Shown here piece by piece: positions 28,601-43,800 of a DNA stretch of 64,000 bases. Source of the stretch: Vanilla planifolia (lineage: Eukaryota; Streptophyta; Magnoliopsida; Asparagales; Orchidaceae); contig CM043872.1 of assembly GCA_023846275.1 (NCBI GenBank), positions 30,370,670-30,434,669 on the forward strand. The letters are read 5' to 3'. The notes below the pieces were generated by a model. That model did no database searches, was not told the DNA's origin, and saw only the letters and a list, made by a program, of their open reading frames with translations. The translations under genes were made by a program, and so were the position numbers. Each line of letters starts with the position of its first letter. Within the stretch, counting starts at the first letter, position 1.

Positions 28601-31600
28601 GCTTTGAGAATTTGATCTTTTGTTACAAGTGAGCCATTGATTTGGCTAACAATTAGTTGTGAATCGTCAAGGATCACTAAGTGTTTGACTCACAAGCTCA
28701 AAGCAAATTTCAATTCGATTATCAAAACTTCATATTTAACTTGGTTGTTTGTGAATGAGAAGTTGATTTTGATCTCTTTTTTTAGTTTATTTTTTGAGCT
28801 TAGTAGAATAAAGTCGATCCTATATGAATCTTATACTGAGGCTCCATCCACAAATAACTTACGAGTGTCTAATGAAGACTAAGGTTTTGTTTCGAGGGAA
28901 ATTTCTTCGACCAAAATATCAACAAGTATTTGGGACTTAAGAGAAGATTGAGGTACGAAATCAATTTTAAATTCGTTGAACTTGATGACCTATTTTTATA
29001 ATCTCCTTGAGATTTTTGTTGATTGAATGATGCATTTTAAAGGCTTTTCTATGATGACATTGATAGTTACGGATTGGAAGTATTTGTCGTAGTCGTCGAG
29101 CAAACATAAGGAGTTATAACGCCATCTTTTCCATAAGAGAGTATCTTGTTTTTGCATCTTTTAAAATGAGAGATATAATAAATGGGTTGTGCACTTTTAT
29201 CTTCTTTGATTAATACATAGCTAATAATTGAGTTCAAGACTGCTAAGTAGATGAATAGTGATTCTTCAAGTACTGGACTACTTAACTTAGAAGAATGAGA
29301 TAAGTTAAGTTTTAAACTTTTGAAAGGGGTTTTCAAATCCTCTGTTCATATTAATCTAGTCTTATTGTGTAAGAGTTTTAAAGAATGGTTGAGCTTTTTT
29401 TCTTGATTTGGATATGAAACAATTAAGTCTTGTTATGTGTCCAATGAGGCATTGGATGTCTTTTGGACTCTTCAGAGAGGGCATCTAAAAATTCGTTTAC
29501 CTTGTTAGGGTTTGATGTGATTCTCTCCTTCAATACCATATAGCCAAGAAACTTTTGTGAAGATGCATCAAAAGTACATTTTAAATAGTTGAATTTGAGA
29601 TTGAATTTTTTGTAAGTCTCTTAGGTCTTGTATTTATTGATATACCTCAAAAGAAGTGTTTTTTTATTAGGAGGTCATTCATATAATCTTCGAAATTTCT
29701 ACTTTTTTAATTTTGAATGACGGTGTCGATCAATCTTTTGATAAGTTTTCCTGACATTCTTGAGTCCAAAGGGCATGACTATATGATAGAATGTTTGGAA
29801 GTCAATAATGAATACAATTTTCTTTTCATATTCTTTGGCTATGTTAATTTGGTGTTGTCTTATAAATGCATCTATAAAACTTAAACATGTGAAGCCAGCG
29901 GCCAAATTCACAAGATTGTTAATTTGAGGCAAAGGGTAGAGTTCTTTGAGTTGGCACAGTTGAGATTGGTTTAGTCCACACACATACGCCATTTGTTATT
30001 GTTTTTCTTTATGAGTATCACGTTTGCTAGCCATTCGGGTTAGCAGATTGGTTGGATAAAATTTGCTTCAAAGGGCTTTGATACTTCTTTGATTGTGTTT
30101 TCTTTCTCAATGCTAATACTTGTTTCTTCTGTCGGATGTTTGGGATTACATATCTTTATGAAGGGAGAGGTTGTTGAAGGGTCTATCTCTAGTTTGTCTA
30201 AGGGTGCCTATGCAAAAATATCATGGTACTTGTCCAAAAGCTTAAGGTTTACCTTTCCTTTTTCATCTCAATCAACACAAACAGTCACAAGTTTGGTTAG
30301 GTCAAAAGATCAAGAGGAAATGAGACATAATGAGAGATACGGTTAATAGCTTCTCTTTTTGAGAGTTCAATGGTTTATTTAATTGTTGTTTTTATGGTGT
30401 TAAAATAGCATCTCTTTGATTGTAGGTCTTTTTACACTTGGACCATTCGTGATGGGGTATTGAATTTCACGCACAGGTGCAGTGTCGAGATAACCATCTT
30501 GAATGTGTTCATTGTTGCCCTCCCAAGATGGCATTGTAGGCAGGAGTGGCGATGACAATGAAGTCTAGGATATGCATGGCTAAGCTGGAATAATTCTCCA
30601 TTGTAAATGGCAATATGATGGTTTCGTCTAGCTTCAAAGACTCCAGAGAAGCCTACGAGTAACTCTAAAACCAGGAGTATAAGATTTGGGCTAATACCAA
30701 TTTTATGAAAAGCATTAAGAAAAAGTATATTGGCCAAACTCCTAATGTCCATGAGCATGCGACGGACTTCAACATTCGTAATTATCCCAAAGATTACTGT
30801 AACGTCATCATGGGGGTTACTAGGAGGCTGTATGTTTTTGGACTGAATGATATTGGAGCTGATGATTGTTGCTAACTTGTCACGTTGCCAATCATGGTTC
30901 GCCCTAGTGATTTTAGGGTGCAGTTTTAAAAGTGTCACTGCCTCCATCTTGTGATGACGTAAGAAATTTTAACTAGGACCTTGCCTTTGTCTTTTAGCAC
31001 CAGTTGAAGAGTCTGGTCATTCTTCTCAGTTATAGGTTTGTCAGCAGCACTTGGCCTTGTAAATTTATTAGAGGTAGAATTAAGTTCGGAGACTTTCACT
31101 TGATACTCCTAGAGGCAGCCTTCCTTTAGTAGTCTCTCTCGATTAAAGCTTTGAGGGTCTGCAATTAGAAATTGTGTGGCCATGGTTCTCGTGATATTTG
31201 CAAAACATTGTTGCCTTAATTATTCCTTAAGAGTGATCTCGACTTCTGATACAATCTGTCTTTTTTAATGGTTATCAAAATTTCTTCTAGGTGTGCATTT
31301 TAGGGAGTACTGAAATGCTAAACTTTGGTATTCTTAAGGGTGAGGATCTTGGAGAGCCTTCTGAGGGTAATCTTTGTCATTTTGGGCCTTTTTTGTCCTC
31401 AATCGGGCATTGGAGGCAATGATATATTCCCTTTTGATCTACCAAACGGAGCCAAAGAAAGCTCTTTATTAATGAAACAAATGAATTTTTTGAAGATTTC
31501 TTATAGGGATTTTGACGGACATCGACCTGGTGTTTTTGGAAATCTCCTTGTTGAAGAGATCTGATTAGAGTTGCTCGAGTAATTCGGGAGTCATCTTGAT

Positions 31601-34600
31601 CGACCTCTTCAAGGGTTTCTTTAAAGTGTTAGAGGAAGGCTCGAAGTAGGTCTAATTAATGTTGATTTATATCAAGAAGAGAAACTTTTTTAGGGTTGAC
31701 ACAGCTAGTGAAAGATGACAAAAATAGCCACTTAAGCTGGTTAAATGAAGAGATCAATCTTTAAGGTAGGTAGAGAAAAATTTGTATCGGACGAGTCTAG
31801 TCATGACATGTAAAGAGACAATTGTCTCAAATTTTCTTAAGAAACGTAGGGATTCAAATTGTTATAATAGAAAGTGGAGTTCGACGATTGAAGTTTAGGA
31901 GGTAAAGGTTTTCAGAGGATTTGTTCAGTGAAATAAGAAACTTCCTTGATGATGTTTGTATTACCCTTGTATTGTCAAAAAGGAGGAGACGATCTTCGGA
32001 AGCTCAGAAAGGGGGAGATGCAAAAATCTGATGGGTGAGATTTGGTAGAACTATCATGCGACCTCTGTCCTCGAATGTTGCTAAACAGCTAGGCTATTCT
32101 TCTTCTTTATTTCTGCATGATCCTACGGGTGCTTGGTAGTATGCTCGGTAGGTACGATGGGTTCTCTCTCTCTTCTTTTTTTTTTTTTAATTTATAATCT
32201 GTTTCTTCACTTTCTAAGTCCTTGAATGCATTCACTACTCATCTTCTCCATCTCTTGCCTTCTACTTGTAATGTCCATCTTAAATTAACTTAAACCATTG
32301 AATATACATGGCTTTCAATTTTGATGCCCTTACTATTCCTTTTTCTTTGTAGCACATAAGAGAAACATTATCTTGTGTAATAATTGTTTTGAAAGGTGGC
32401 CCATTTGAGCGATGGAATGGAATCTCCTTATATAATGGACTAATCTCTTACTCAGGCTACCATAAAAATCTCTTGGAAGGTATAGGCTTTGTGAGGTAAC
32501 ATTATTCTCTAAATATCTGATTTTAGGCTGCCATGAAATTGAGCTAGAATTACGCTTCTCACCTTCAAGTTTTCAACTTGAATGATCAATTTAGTAATTC
32601 AATCAATCATGGTAAGAATGGGAATCCACCCTTTCAAGTATTATCATTTTTGTACAACTTTATGCTAATCTTTGATCACCTTTGGATTGTTTCTGTTCTA
32701 TGTTTAGCTAATTGATTTGAGATTGGCCAGTAACCAAAATCTAACTTAGCAGTTTACAAGCAGGGTTAGCCAATCAAAGAAATTTTGCATGCGAATAAGC
32801 TTATTAGCATAGGTTTGGGGTTCAAGTGCCCATCAAAAGAGGCACGTCCTTGGCTTTTTGGTGAGCACCTTCATAAGGGCATTCAGGTTCTAGGGGATGA
32901 TCATGTTTATAGCTGGGATTGTGATGGGTAATTTGTAAAAGTGGTATCAGCTAAGTGGTTCCTCATGAGCATGTAGCTTACAAGTAGTTGGTCCAAGGCA
33001 TGTAGGTAAGGTCATAGTTACTAAATCAATGGCTATTTTATATGATTCAATTCAGATATTAGCTGGGAAGATTAGCCTTAATGAGCGGCATTAATTGATC
33101 CTTCTTCGTGGTAAGGACCATTAGCTTTATGGTTGTCTGCAGCATAAGTGTCGACAAGATTGACTTTTATGAGGGGATTTTAAGAGGTGTTGGGAGAACT
33201 TTGTGAGTGTAACTTGGACCAAGGTACTTAGTTATTAGTGCTTGAATTCCCTTAACAAGTTCCTTGATTTCACGGTCATTTTTTTTGCTTTGTGGATGTG
33301 CTCACCCTAGATGTATTAGTTCCATATCCCTGATATCCTAATCCACTATTAAATCATTTTGTAGGTCTAGATGGGCAACATCCCTTGAGTTAGCTCAAGA
33401 ATCATTTTTTTGGACTGAGCACCAATGGCCTTGGGAGTTTTCACTTTAAAGAACTTCCACTTGGATGAAAACTAAATTTCATTTGAGAAGTCATACAGCA
33501 TCGAGTTCTTTGTAAGGTATAATGCAGTAAAAACCCTTGTAACAGCTGCAAGCAAATTTTCAAGGGAACAATTGAATAATAAATCAACAAAATTCCTTCA
33601 GATCATTGGATGCTTTCAACTTGATCTTGTGTATGATCTCACTAGTTAACCAAAAAATGAAAAATTTAATTCTACACGTCCTAGCATTACTCAATGTACT
33701 ATAGTTTCACTATGTGAGAAACATAATCACTAGGCTCTTAGAGATAAATTACAAGCATCCCATATACAATAGTTGGATGAGGATTATAATTGGAATGCCA
33801 ATGCACTAAAGAAAATTTTAGGCATTATCATTTCTATTAGGTTAAATTTAGATCGTTCAAGATTTGGATAGTCATGAGCCTTGGACTCTAGATCTGTCGG
33901 CATGCGGGTCTTATGAAATCAAAATGTTGCCATCAAATTTTAACCTCATTTTTATGTTGACGTATTTCTTGGCCTTGTGAGCTCCCATTGTGGTCATGTT
34001 AGGTTGACTATCTCAAAACTATTGGATGCTAGTGGCTTGTTGAAAAAAAAAATATTTTGCTCTTCCAAAAGTAGCACGATGCTGTTGACTAATGCACAAG
34101 TTGGAGATGCTTGGGCCTTGTTGTGGAGGAATGAATACAAGTTTTTCACACAAAATTTATGTGGCTATGTTAACTAACACAAATGCATGCTATACCCACG
34201 TCTTGTTGAGGACATACTAAAGTTTCTTTTGTAAAACTTATCAATGTCGTTGATTAACAAGTGTGGGACGTGTAAGTATAATCAAGGAATGAATATGTTG
34301 CTCCTTTGAAGGTCTTGTAGGTCTATTCATTATCATGAAACCGTGACACATCCTTGTCACTTAGAGGATGAATTGATATAATTTGCATTTGTGGAGATCG
34401 CTTTAGAGTTTTTGATTATCATGAAAGCATAGGATGCCTAGAGCTCATGGATGAGGAATGTTTATAATCTTTAGAATTGAAGAGTAATTAGTTTGGTTAA
34501 TAATAAGGTTCCAATAGTTGAAGGTGACATGATTGCATTATCTAGGATTACTCTCTCTCTCTCTCTTTCTAAATACTTTGGGGTTTGTTGCTTTTTGAGT

Positions 34601-34822
34601 TTGAATGGTATTATTAACAAGTGTAATCATGTCAATTGTCATGATCTCTCTGAAAAACAATATTTTGACATAAGATAAGTTATCTATTTTAGCTTGATAT
34701 AATGGTTAAGAATGAATCGATAGGACATAAATGTGTGATTTGACATATATATATACATATATATATATACCTATATACATATATATATATATACATATAT
34801 ACATATGTATATATACATATAC

Positions 34823-34879
<57 letters not shown>

Positions 34880-37800
34880 AGTACACTTACATGCATACAC
34901 ATATATATACATATGCTTCCAAGTCTCATTGTGATTAAGGATGTATGGGTCAACAGACGAATTTGAGATAGTGGGGAATTTGAACCTTGTCGAGGTGTGA
35001 ATCTTTCATTCAAAATTGTTTGATCATTCTATCTTATGTGAGAGGGTTACAAAAACAAATGTGACAAGACTGCAATTCACTTAGAATTTTCAAAATTCAC
35101 TTATGCTAAGGTAGTGTGGGACATTGATGTGTGCAAGTGCATTTGTATGTGTGTATACATATATATGTACATAGATATGTAAATATATGCTTCTAGGTTT
35201 CATTATTATTGAGGATGTATTAATGAGTTTGAGAGTGAGAAATTGAACCTTGTCAAGGTACAAATCCTTCATTCAACATAATCATTTTGTCCTACTTGAG
35301 AGGTTTGCAATAATAGATGTGAAAAGTGCATGCAACTCACCTTGAATTTTCAAAATTTGCTTGTAATGAAGTCGTTTGGATTATTGATCTATGCAACAGC
35401 ATAGTTCACTAGCTTTGTCAATGAGTGATTCCTTGATCTATGGCTGATCGATTCATCTACATTTCCATTATTTTGTAAAGAGATTATACTTAGCTTTCCT
35501 CACAATCTCCCCAAATTCTAATCATTTTGACATCATGAAAAAGGATGTATAAGTTTTCACTTGATACATCAAGATAAAAATGCAAAAACAAATTGTTGAG
35601 TGGCTACTTGAACTTGTTAAATTGTTGTTACAAGATATCAAAATGCCTATCAAAACATGCATCTTTTTCTTGCATTTGTTGTAGAAGACTTTATTGTTAA
35701 GGCAATAACTGGTTGAGCTGGAGTGTGGTAGTCTTCCATGGTCTTCCCTCATGTGTTCTTCTTGTTACTCTATATTTTGCATGCCTCAAGGAACTATGTC
35801 GTAAATTATTTATCGCGAAGGATATTATGTGATTCATAATACCCTACTTGTATTTGATAATGCTCTTATGACAAAGATTAGTTTGGTAGTTTGGAGTGTG
35901 AAGGTAGGCAACATTTAGTACATGTATAAGCAAAGATTAGTTTGGTAGTTTAGAGTGTGAAGGCAGGCAAGATTGAGTATATGTAAAAGATGACTGATGT
36001 TAAAAGATATATTATGCAAAATGTTATATGTTATGGACAGAAGATGTGTGATTTGATTGATACCTCTAGCTTTATGGATTGATCTTTTTGGATGTATTAA
36101 ACTAGTAAAGTTAATTTATTCTAATATTTTTCTTTAGGGTTATTATCAATACCTATAAGTGATCTTTAGATATTATTAACTAAACTCTAGTCATAATTTT
36201 TGTCATTTGAATCTCTCTATGTGGATGGATTGTCCTCAAGAATACTCATATGTTCTTTAGAATTGTGGATGGTGATCCAATTTCCTTCCTCTTAAAGAAA
36301 GAAGTATAGATTAGGTGTATACCTCAAGATGTTTGCATAAAATTTTGATGATTGCTTATTCCTTTCTCTCAAAGTATAGTGTAGGGTGCAAAACTTGCCA
36401 TTTTTAAAAAAAAATTTTTTGTCAAAAAAGAGTCTTATAATGATGAAATAAATTGATTAAGGTATTAAGATAAGTGTTATGTAACGTTTGTACGTTGCAA
36501 CCATAGTTTTTGGCAACTACAAATTGTTTAGGATTGTGACATTTTCTTGCATGAAATATTTGTATGTTTGACTATTTGTTATGAGATGATAGTATGGAAA
36601 GTTCTATACGTTTCATCTATTGGCAATGAACCAAAGGACAAGGCAATGTTTACCTTAGAGATAAGATGGAGTGAATGGTGGAATTGTAATAAGTGTAGGA
36701 TTTGTTGATGGAAAATAGAAAGGGGCAATAAGTTTAGAGTTTGAGGTGGTTGAATAGGGGCAATCGGTTATCACTCAACTCATAAAGCCATGGCAAAAGA
36801 AAAGAGAGGTTTTGAAAGATTACTGTGGAATGAAGATAAAAAAAGCTTCAAGATCAATGCTTTGGATGATATCCATCATTCTTATTTAGAATTGTTTTGA
36901 AGACCTCCGAGTTTCCATCTTTTGAAATGTCTAAATGAAAAACGAAGGATTATAAAATTAATCGTTGTCTATCCACTTATATTAAGGCAATTTCAAGTCA
37001 CTCTATCAAACTATTACATCGTCTGATTAGTCTAGGTACTTATTGACTTGTCTTACATCCAATAGTTTAATGATTGTATTGGACCATCTAAATGACCAAT
37101 GGATTGTCTAACTAGTTCATATCTTGACTTATCTATAGAAGTAGTTTTATCTTTATATTTAGATCCGATCAATCAAATTGTCTGATTTATCATGCCATTG
37201 ATGTCTTATATAGGTCAATTATTTCTAACCTTATTCTTGTTTGGCAAACATAATCCATAAGAAGAGGTTTAGAAAAAATATTAGTTAATTGATCTTCTAT
37301 TTTAATGAATTCTAAATGTAAATAATTGATAACTTGATCATTAATAAAATGCTGTTTTTAATGTTAAGTTGTGTTTCAAATTAATTTTAAAGTTAAAGTA
37401 ATTGTATTATTGTTGTCACATCTAATGTGTTGTATGATTTAATTTGATAATGTAAACAGCTAATAATTTCATAAAGCTGTTGAGTGTTGTTTTTAATTAG
37501 ATTAAGAAATCAGTGAACTTGTAGTTGGCTAGTTTTGAAGTGTTTTTCATGTCTAGTTTGCAATTATCAACTTTAGTTTTAGGATAGCAGATTAGATGAT
37601 AAACTATGGTGTTTCTAGGGTAAAATAATCCAACTTTTTATGTGGCAAAAAAATATCTAAACAAATGTTTTACTACAATTAAGTATTAGTTTTTTTTAAT
37701 TTGATTGGAATCGTGTACACATACACCTACTAAATATAATATTAGGATGGTCTGAGATAAATATGATAAAAAACTAATCATTCTTTTAAATAACTTGTCA

Positions 37801-40800
37801 TTTATAAATTTATCTTTGTTAAGAAAATAGGAACATTATGTCTCCGCAAGAATTGAAGTAAATTGTGAAATCGCAAATTTAATAATGATATGTAGTATAG
37901 CAAAAGTCTTTTAGATTCTTGTAGAATTTTATTTTAGAAAATCTTATTAATTTGAAACCTTTGTATGAAAAGTACAATTAACAAAAAAAATATAAGATAT
38001 TTTTAAGTGATCTAGTCTAAATCTGGATTTATGTTCACCTTTGGCTAAAATTGTAGACAGACACTAAACATCTTTGGCAAAAAGGGGATAGACAAAATCT
38101 CACAATGGACAAAAAGACTAAATAAATAGGGCTAAATGGCACTGTATGTAAGGCTTAAAAATTGTACAAATCAATAGCCCAAAAGGGCTTACAATACTGA
38201 CCAAAGGATTTTGCAAAGGGCCAAAGATCAAGTAAAAATCAGAGAAAAAAGTCCCAATAATGGGATAAAATATATAATGAAAAACTCAAATACAATTATT
38301 TTATAAGCCAATAAAAATATCAAGAGATATTAAAATCTTTGTAAAATTATGCAAGAATGATATTCAGCTAATATCATAGTAATATAAACTAAAGGGCATT
38401 ATACGTAAGGCTTACAAATTGTACAAATCAATAGCCCAAAAGGGCAGGGCCTACGATATCGACCAAAGGATTTTGCAAAGGGCCAAAGATCATGTAAAAA
38501 TCAAAGAAAAAAGTCTCGACAATGGGACAAAATATATAATGAAAAACTCAAATACAATTATTTTATAACCCAATAAAAATTTCAAGAGATATTAAAATCT
38601 TTGTAAAATAATGCAAGAATGATATTCAACTTATATCATAGCAATATAAACTAAAATGAAAGCTGACAAAGATTGGAAAAACTCTTATATGCGACAATTT
38701 TTTATTCTCTTCTTTTTTCAATAAAAATAAGAAGTTCAAGTGTTAATCTTTTTAAATGGTATGTAATAGTTTATTAGCCTAGTCATCATGCTCGAACTTC
38801 TTTATATAGTTATTAGAAAATTTTCCATTTGCTCCAAACACTCAATGACTCTTAATGATTATTTTAGAAATTCCTAAAATTTGATCAAATTAGTTGTTAT
38901 TCATAAAAATTATTTTTTCCTTAAGCTTTCCATTCCAAACTAGATAACTAACTATTTTTTCTACTTGGCTTGATTGGTGAATAAACCTTCTTATTGTACT
39001 TAAAGCCCAAGGAAGAAGTTCATCTCACCCATCATATTTATTTCCTTTGTATACTTCCATCCCTTGCTTAAGCTATCTATGACTTTGATTTTTGTTTCTC
39101 CATTTTTTCCTATTATGTTTCAATCAAATCTAATTTTTCAATACTGACAATTTCATGAGGACTATCATAGTAATGAGGATGATTAGAATCTTGGATCCTT
39201 AACAACTCAAGAGGATGAGATCTTAGTAATGAAGATTTTAAAGGTAGAATAGTAAAAAACGTTCTATCTCGATACCCTTCTATGGTTAAATTAGTGTAGA
39301 AAAGAGGGTTTTGTCAACTAGGGTTAGAAAAAAGTCCAAGGAAAAGGTGGAAGATTGCTTATAGATTAATTTCTTATAGATGGTTTGACTTTGCATTTGT
39401 CCTTCCATCCATTTACCCTTAGTTGGTCAATTTATTCTCCCTTTTTAAAGGTGGCTTGGATCAACTTACTTGGATAGATGTTGTACTAATTGGTGACAAA
39501 GTATTATTGCTAGATGAATTTGGAGCCAGATTTGGTATTCTTGATCTCAAGTTGAAAGGCATCCCAAAGTCTTATGATGATCTGGCTAGGGACCTAGTTT
39601 TTCATTCCAAGGATGCTTTCGTATGAAGGGCGTTGTCATCCTTTTTCCATATTAGCTTGGTTAAAAATGACTTGTGGATTAGACCTTGATCTTGACTTCT
39701 GGTGCTAATCAGGGATGTTGCCACATATCTGGTTCATATTATTTCATTTAAATTTGGACAATCAATCGTTGTTTTGCTTTTAATCTATTTAGCTCAACTT
39801 TTTATTTTTGTACAACAAGGACAAAACATTATTCTGGGATACTTGACATGTGGATGGATTAGTTGGTAGTGTTGATTAAATGCCTTTGGTGATCCTGCTT
39901 AGAAATGTTTTAAACTTTAAAAGCTTTTGCAAACTGGAAAAGAAGCTTTTTTGGTAGAACTTTTTTGAATGTTCTCTATTTTGTTGATTTTGAATACCTA
40001 TAGATATTGTTTAATTATTACTATGTAAAATCAAGCAAGTTCAGTAAAATGATAGAATTTATTGATACTACGTCCTTGAAGAATGGTCTAATTTTTACGA
40101 AGCTATGGAGGATTGAAATCCTGTTGATGTTTTGGATTCTTTCAATATAAATTGAACTGTTAATTTACTTGTCATACTTGGCAGGTTCAAAATGCAACCA
40201 ATATAATTCTAAATCCAGGTATGGCTTTTGGGACCGGAGAGCATGCCACAACTAAGCTGTGTTTGATTTTGTTACATGACTTGATCAAAGGAGGTGAACA
40301 TGTTTTGGATTATGGCACTGGCTCTGGGGTACTTGGAATTGCAGCTCTAAAGGTATTGCGTGTTTTTCTGCTGCCAATTGTGTCTTCAATTCATTTGAAG
40401 CGGATTCTAACTGATTGTTAGAAATGGTGTTATTTGTTTGTAGGCCATGTTCTTTTTCTCTAATGGAACCTTACTTCTTAACTTCTGAGTCATATTTATA
40501 TGTTTTCTATTCAGTAAGTTGAATTTGTTGGAGATCCAATGGGATGCTAGGGGATCTCAGTTAAAAGAAATGCTTAACTTTCAAAAAAAATAAAAAAGAA
40601 ATGCTCAATTTTCATAAAAAAAACTATGAAATGCTTAAAGATAATTGCTTTCCTTTATTAAAACACATTTGATGATTGCAATAATGTAATCTTGTATTAT
40701 TGATTATGGTAGATTTTTCTTTGTATAATTTTAATGGTATATATATATATATATGTATATTTAATGTGATGTAAGAAAATATTAAACTAAACAATTTCAT

Positions 40801-43800
40801 CTCCTAAGCTCTTGTTTCTTGGTATCAAAGTCATTCCTAGCAATTTCATCGTGTTTTCCTATTTGCCTTTTCTTTTTGCTTTTATGTCAAATTTAGGTGT
40901 CGTGCTTGTCTTTTCTTTTCGCCATAGCTGGCCTACTTTTAGGCTTTCCTCTTATTGTCATGACCAGGCTAAGGGTTTGGCTTGCCCTCCTTATCTTATT
41001 AACAATGTAATTGTTTTATCTTTTTCTTGTTCATCTCTATTGGAGAATCATTTCCTTAAAATAACTAGCACTGATTGAATGGTACTAATTTTTATGAACG
41101 GTTCAAATCCATCATTTTACCCATTGTCATATAAATCTTAGGAAAAAAGAGCTTTAGTACAATGGCTTAGCGCATAAATTTAACATAGCAAAAAATTATG
41201 ACTTATTTATTCTTTAAAACTATTAAGGAGATTGAAGTGCTAGTCCAATAAATTTACTCAGATGTGGAGAATACACCACAATGTTTTGAGATTAGATCAA
41301 AGTTCCAATGACAAGGAGATGTATTTTATTGATTACTTCAATGTTTTGATGAGTTGTGGTAAGAAATAGATCTCTTTTATGAGACTTGATGCAAAAAATG
41401 GTTTTGGAAAATTTAACTAAAAACTTATTTAGGGTAACATTGAGGAAGCCCGTATGGATGAAATTCTCAAATTGGTTTGTAAGAAGAGTGGAACACACCT
41501 TTAAGGCAAGTTAGGGTGATGCGGTGAAGTTCCGATTAAGAGGCTTTGATTACATTATTGAATGATGTCTTGTTGATGTTTAATACAACGTGATTGTTGT
41601 TGAGTGGTGCAGTTGGATGCGACAGCAACTTGGTCATGATCGACAACGACTCAATCAGAATCAGTGACGATTTGGTAAGGATCGGATGCGACTTGGCCAA
41701 AATTGAAGGCGACTCAATTAGGATCAGCGACAACTCATCCAGAATCAGCGACGACTCGGTCGAATCGGCCGCGACTCAGCCTGGATTGTCAACGAATTGG
41801 CTTGGATCGGTTGGAATCGGTCTCGAATCACCTGGGATCAGTTTCAAATTGGCTCCAGGGGCTACGGTAAATCAACTGAGCGAGCTCAAGTTAGCGTGGG
41901 TCGACATGGCTTGGTTTGGGCAGGAGTGAGCTGGCATGGTAATGAGCGGGTCAGCTCCGGTAGGCGTAGATGAATTAGGTGAGCATGGGTCGACATGGGT
42001 TAGCACGGGTCAGCGAGTCAATACCGGTCGACGCTAGACAGCGTGTGTCAACGCTGGTCAGCATGGGTCGATGCAGATCGATACAGGTGTGCGCATGCAG
42101 CTTTTAGAAAGCTACGTTCAAACGCAGTTCTAAATCCCTAAAACATGTCGTCGATGCTTGAGAAGATGAATGTCTTCTCTCGGGATTGCAGACAAAGGAA
42201 GACAGCTCGCTCATCTTGTGATCAATATTTAGCAATGGTTGCAAAGGTTTTGACCACGTTGAAGGGGTTTCCCGAAGCTAATCCTTCTTCTGGACCTCCC
42301 TCTCTCTCTGCTTCTGCTTCCTCCAGTCCCCCTTGTAGTCGGCGGGAAGGTCGATTTATAGCGACATTAGGCGAATGGTGCCAAGACCACGTCAGATTTT
42401 CTCTTCCATTCTTTAATCTAACACGATGGCTTTCCCGAGTGATCTAGCAAAATGTAGTAGGTCTTCCACACCGGTGAAGTATGGTAGGTCTTTCGCAATC
42501 TTTTTTTATTTTTTTTTTTGTAGATTTTTTTATATCATTTAGTCCCCCAACTCTTCATATCATCATTATGTTACAATGAAGAGTTATCAATCTTTTTTGG
42601 AAAGAGAGTTTATCTATAAAATTATCAAGTTATCATGTTTAAAAGATGTTATAAAATAAAAATATATCAATGATATTGTAATCTGACAATAATTTGACCC
42701 ATAGAAAAGCGATAATCAAACTTTTGTTAAAGTGATGAAGGGACATAATGCAAAATCAACTTTTCTTTTTCTATGCTACCTATAATTGTTGGAAGAGAGA
42801 GAGAGAAAGGTCTATGTCGTGCTTCTTGAATCTATCATATAACGTAGCTATAACGAGAGGAAAAAGAGGAGGTAAGAGCATGCTTCCCTAAGTCTTCATG
42901 TGATAAAGCAACGATGAAGGAAGAGAAGAAGTCTAAATCTTCTCTCTCATATCCTTCATGCGAGAGTTATGAGGAAAAGAAGAGGTAGAGGTCATCTCTC
43001 TCAATATTTTTCCATATTTTGGTAGTAACAGAAAATATCAAGTATATGCTAATTAAGCTTTTAAGTAATGCTAGAATTTTCAGTAGACTTTGTAAGTAGT
43101 CCTTAGTCATGTCAATTAAAGGAACAGAAAATGAGGGTTAATAAAATATATTAACTCATACTTTCGGTGACTTTACCTTAAGTAGATTTTGTAAGTGGTT
43201 CTTAGTCATGTCAATTAAGAGAACAGAAAATCAGGATTAATTAAATATGTTAACTCATACCTTTGGTGTCTTTACCTTTTAAGGATAAAACTTTTTCAAA
43301 TGGTTCTTATTCCAAGTATGTGAGAACTCTTTGAGTGAGACTACTTCCATCTAGTTATGACAGATAATCCTAACAGGGGCATTGCCTTTGTCTTTTAATG
43401 TCACTGAAGAATCTGATTATCTTTCTCAATTTTTTCGACAGTACTTGGTTCTGCAAGCTTGTTATAAATATAATTCAGTTCAGAGACTTTGATTGATACT
43501 CCTGGAGGTGCCTTCTTTCAATAATCTCTGGATTAAGACTTGAGGGTCTCGCATTCAGCAGTTGTGCGGTCATGATCCTCATGATACAGAATTTTGTTGT
43601 GCCCCATTTATTTTCCAATAACGATCTCGACTTTTGATATAGTCCATCTTTTTTAATGGCTACCAAAATTTTTTTTAGAGGTGCACTTAAGAAAATGTTG
43701 AAATTTTGAGAACGGTATCCTTGTCAATCATGGGGAGCCTTCCAAGGGTAATCTTTGTCATCTGATGCCTTAAAGGTGACAATGTATTTTCTTCCAATTT

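Larger units (their letters stand above)
24149..40184 (+). other. PrmA-like intron 4 (16,036 bp)
   Basis: This phase-0 intron is expanded by an antisense Tat-type gypsy relic (27.3-32.1 kb), an antisense copia RNase H trace (37.2-37.45 kb), a TA/CA microsatellite (34.74-34.91 kb) and four local duplications. The stretches 24.6-27.3, 32.1-34.7, 36.0-37.2 and 38.7-40.18 kb contain no domain I can identify. An 87-aa frame at 24891-25154 and a 67-aa frame at 39423-39626 are open but match nothing I know. Confidence 0.8.

Noticed and set aside
28637..28882. 81-aa plus-strand frame
   Set aside because: It is the antisense of the Tat-type RNase H remnant, which reads LFVDGAS on the minus strand.
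34689..35013. Tyr/Ile-rich minus-strand frames
   Set aside because: They are translations of the TA/CA microsatellite.
41594..41929. 111-aa Ser/Asp/Ile-rich repeat protein
   Set aside because: It is created by the 21-bp repeat in an LTR and is on the strand opposite to the element.
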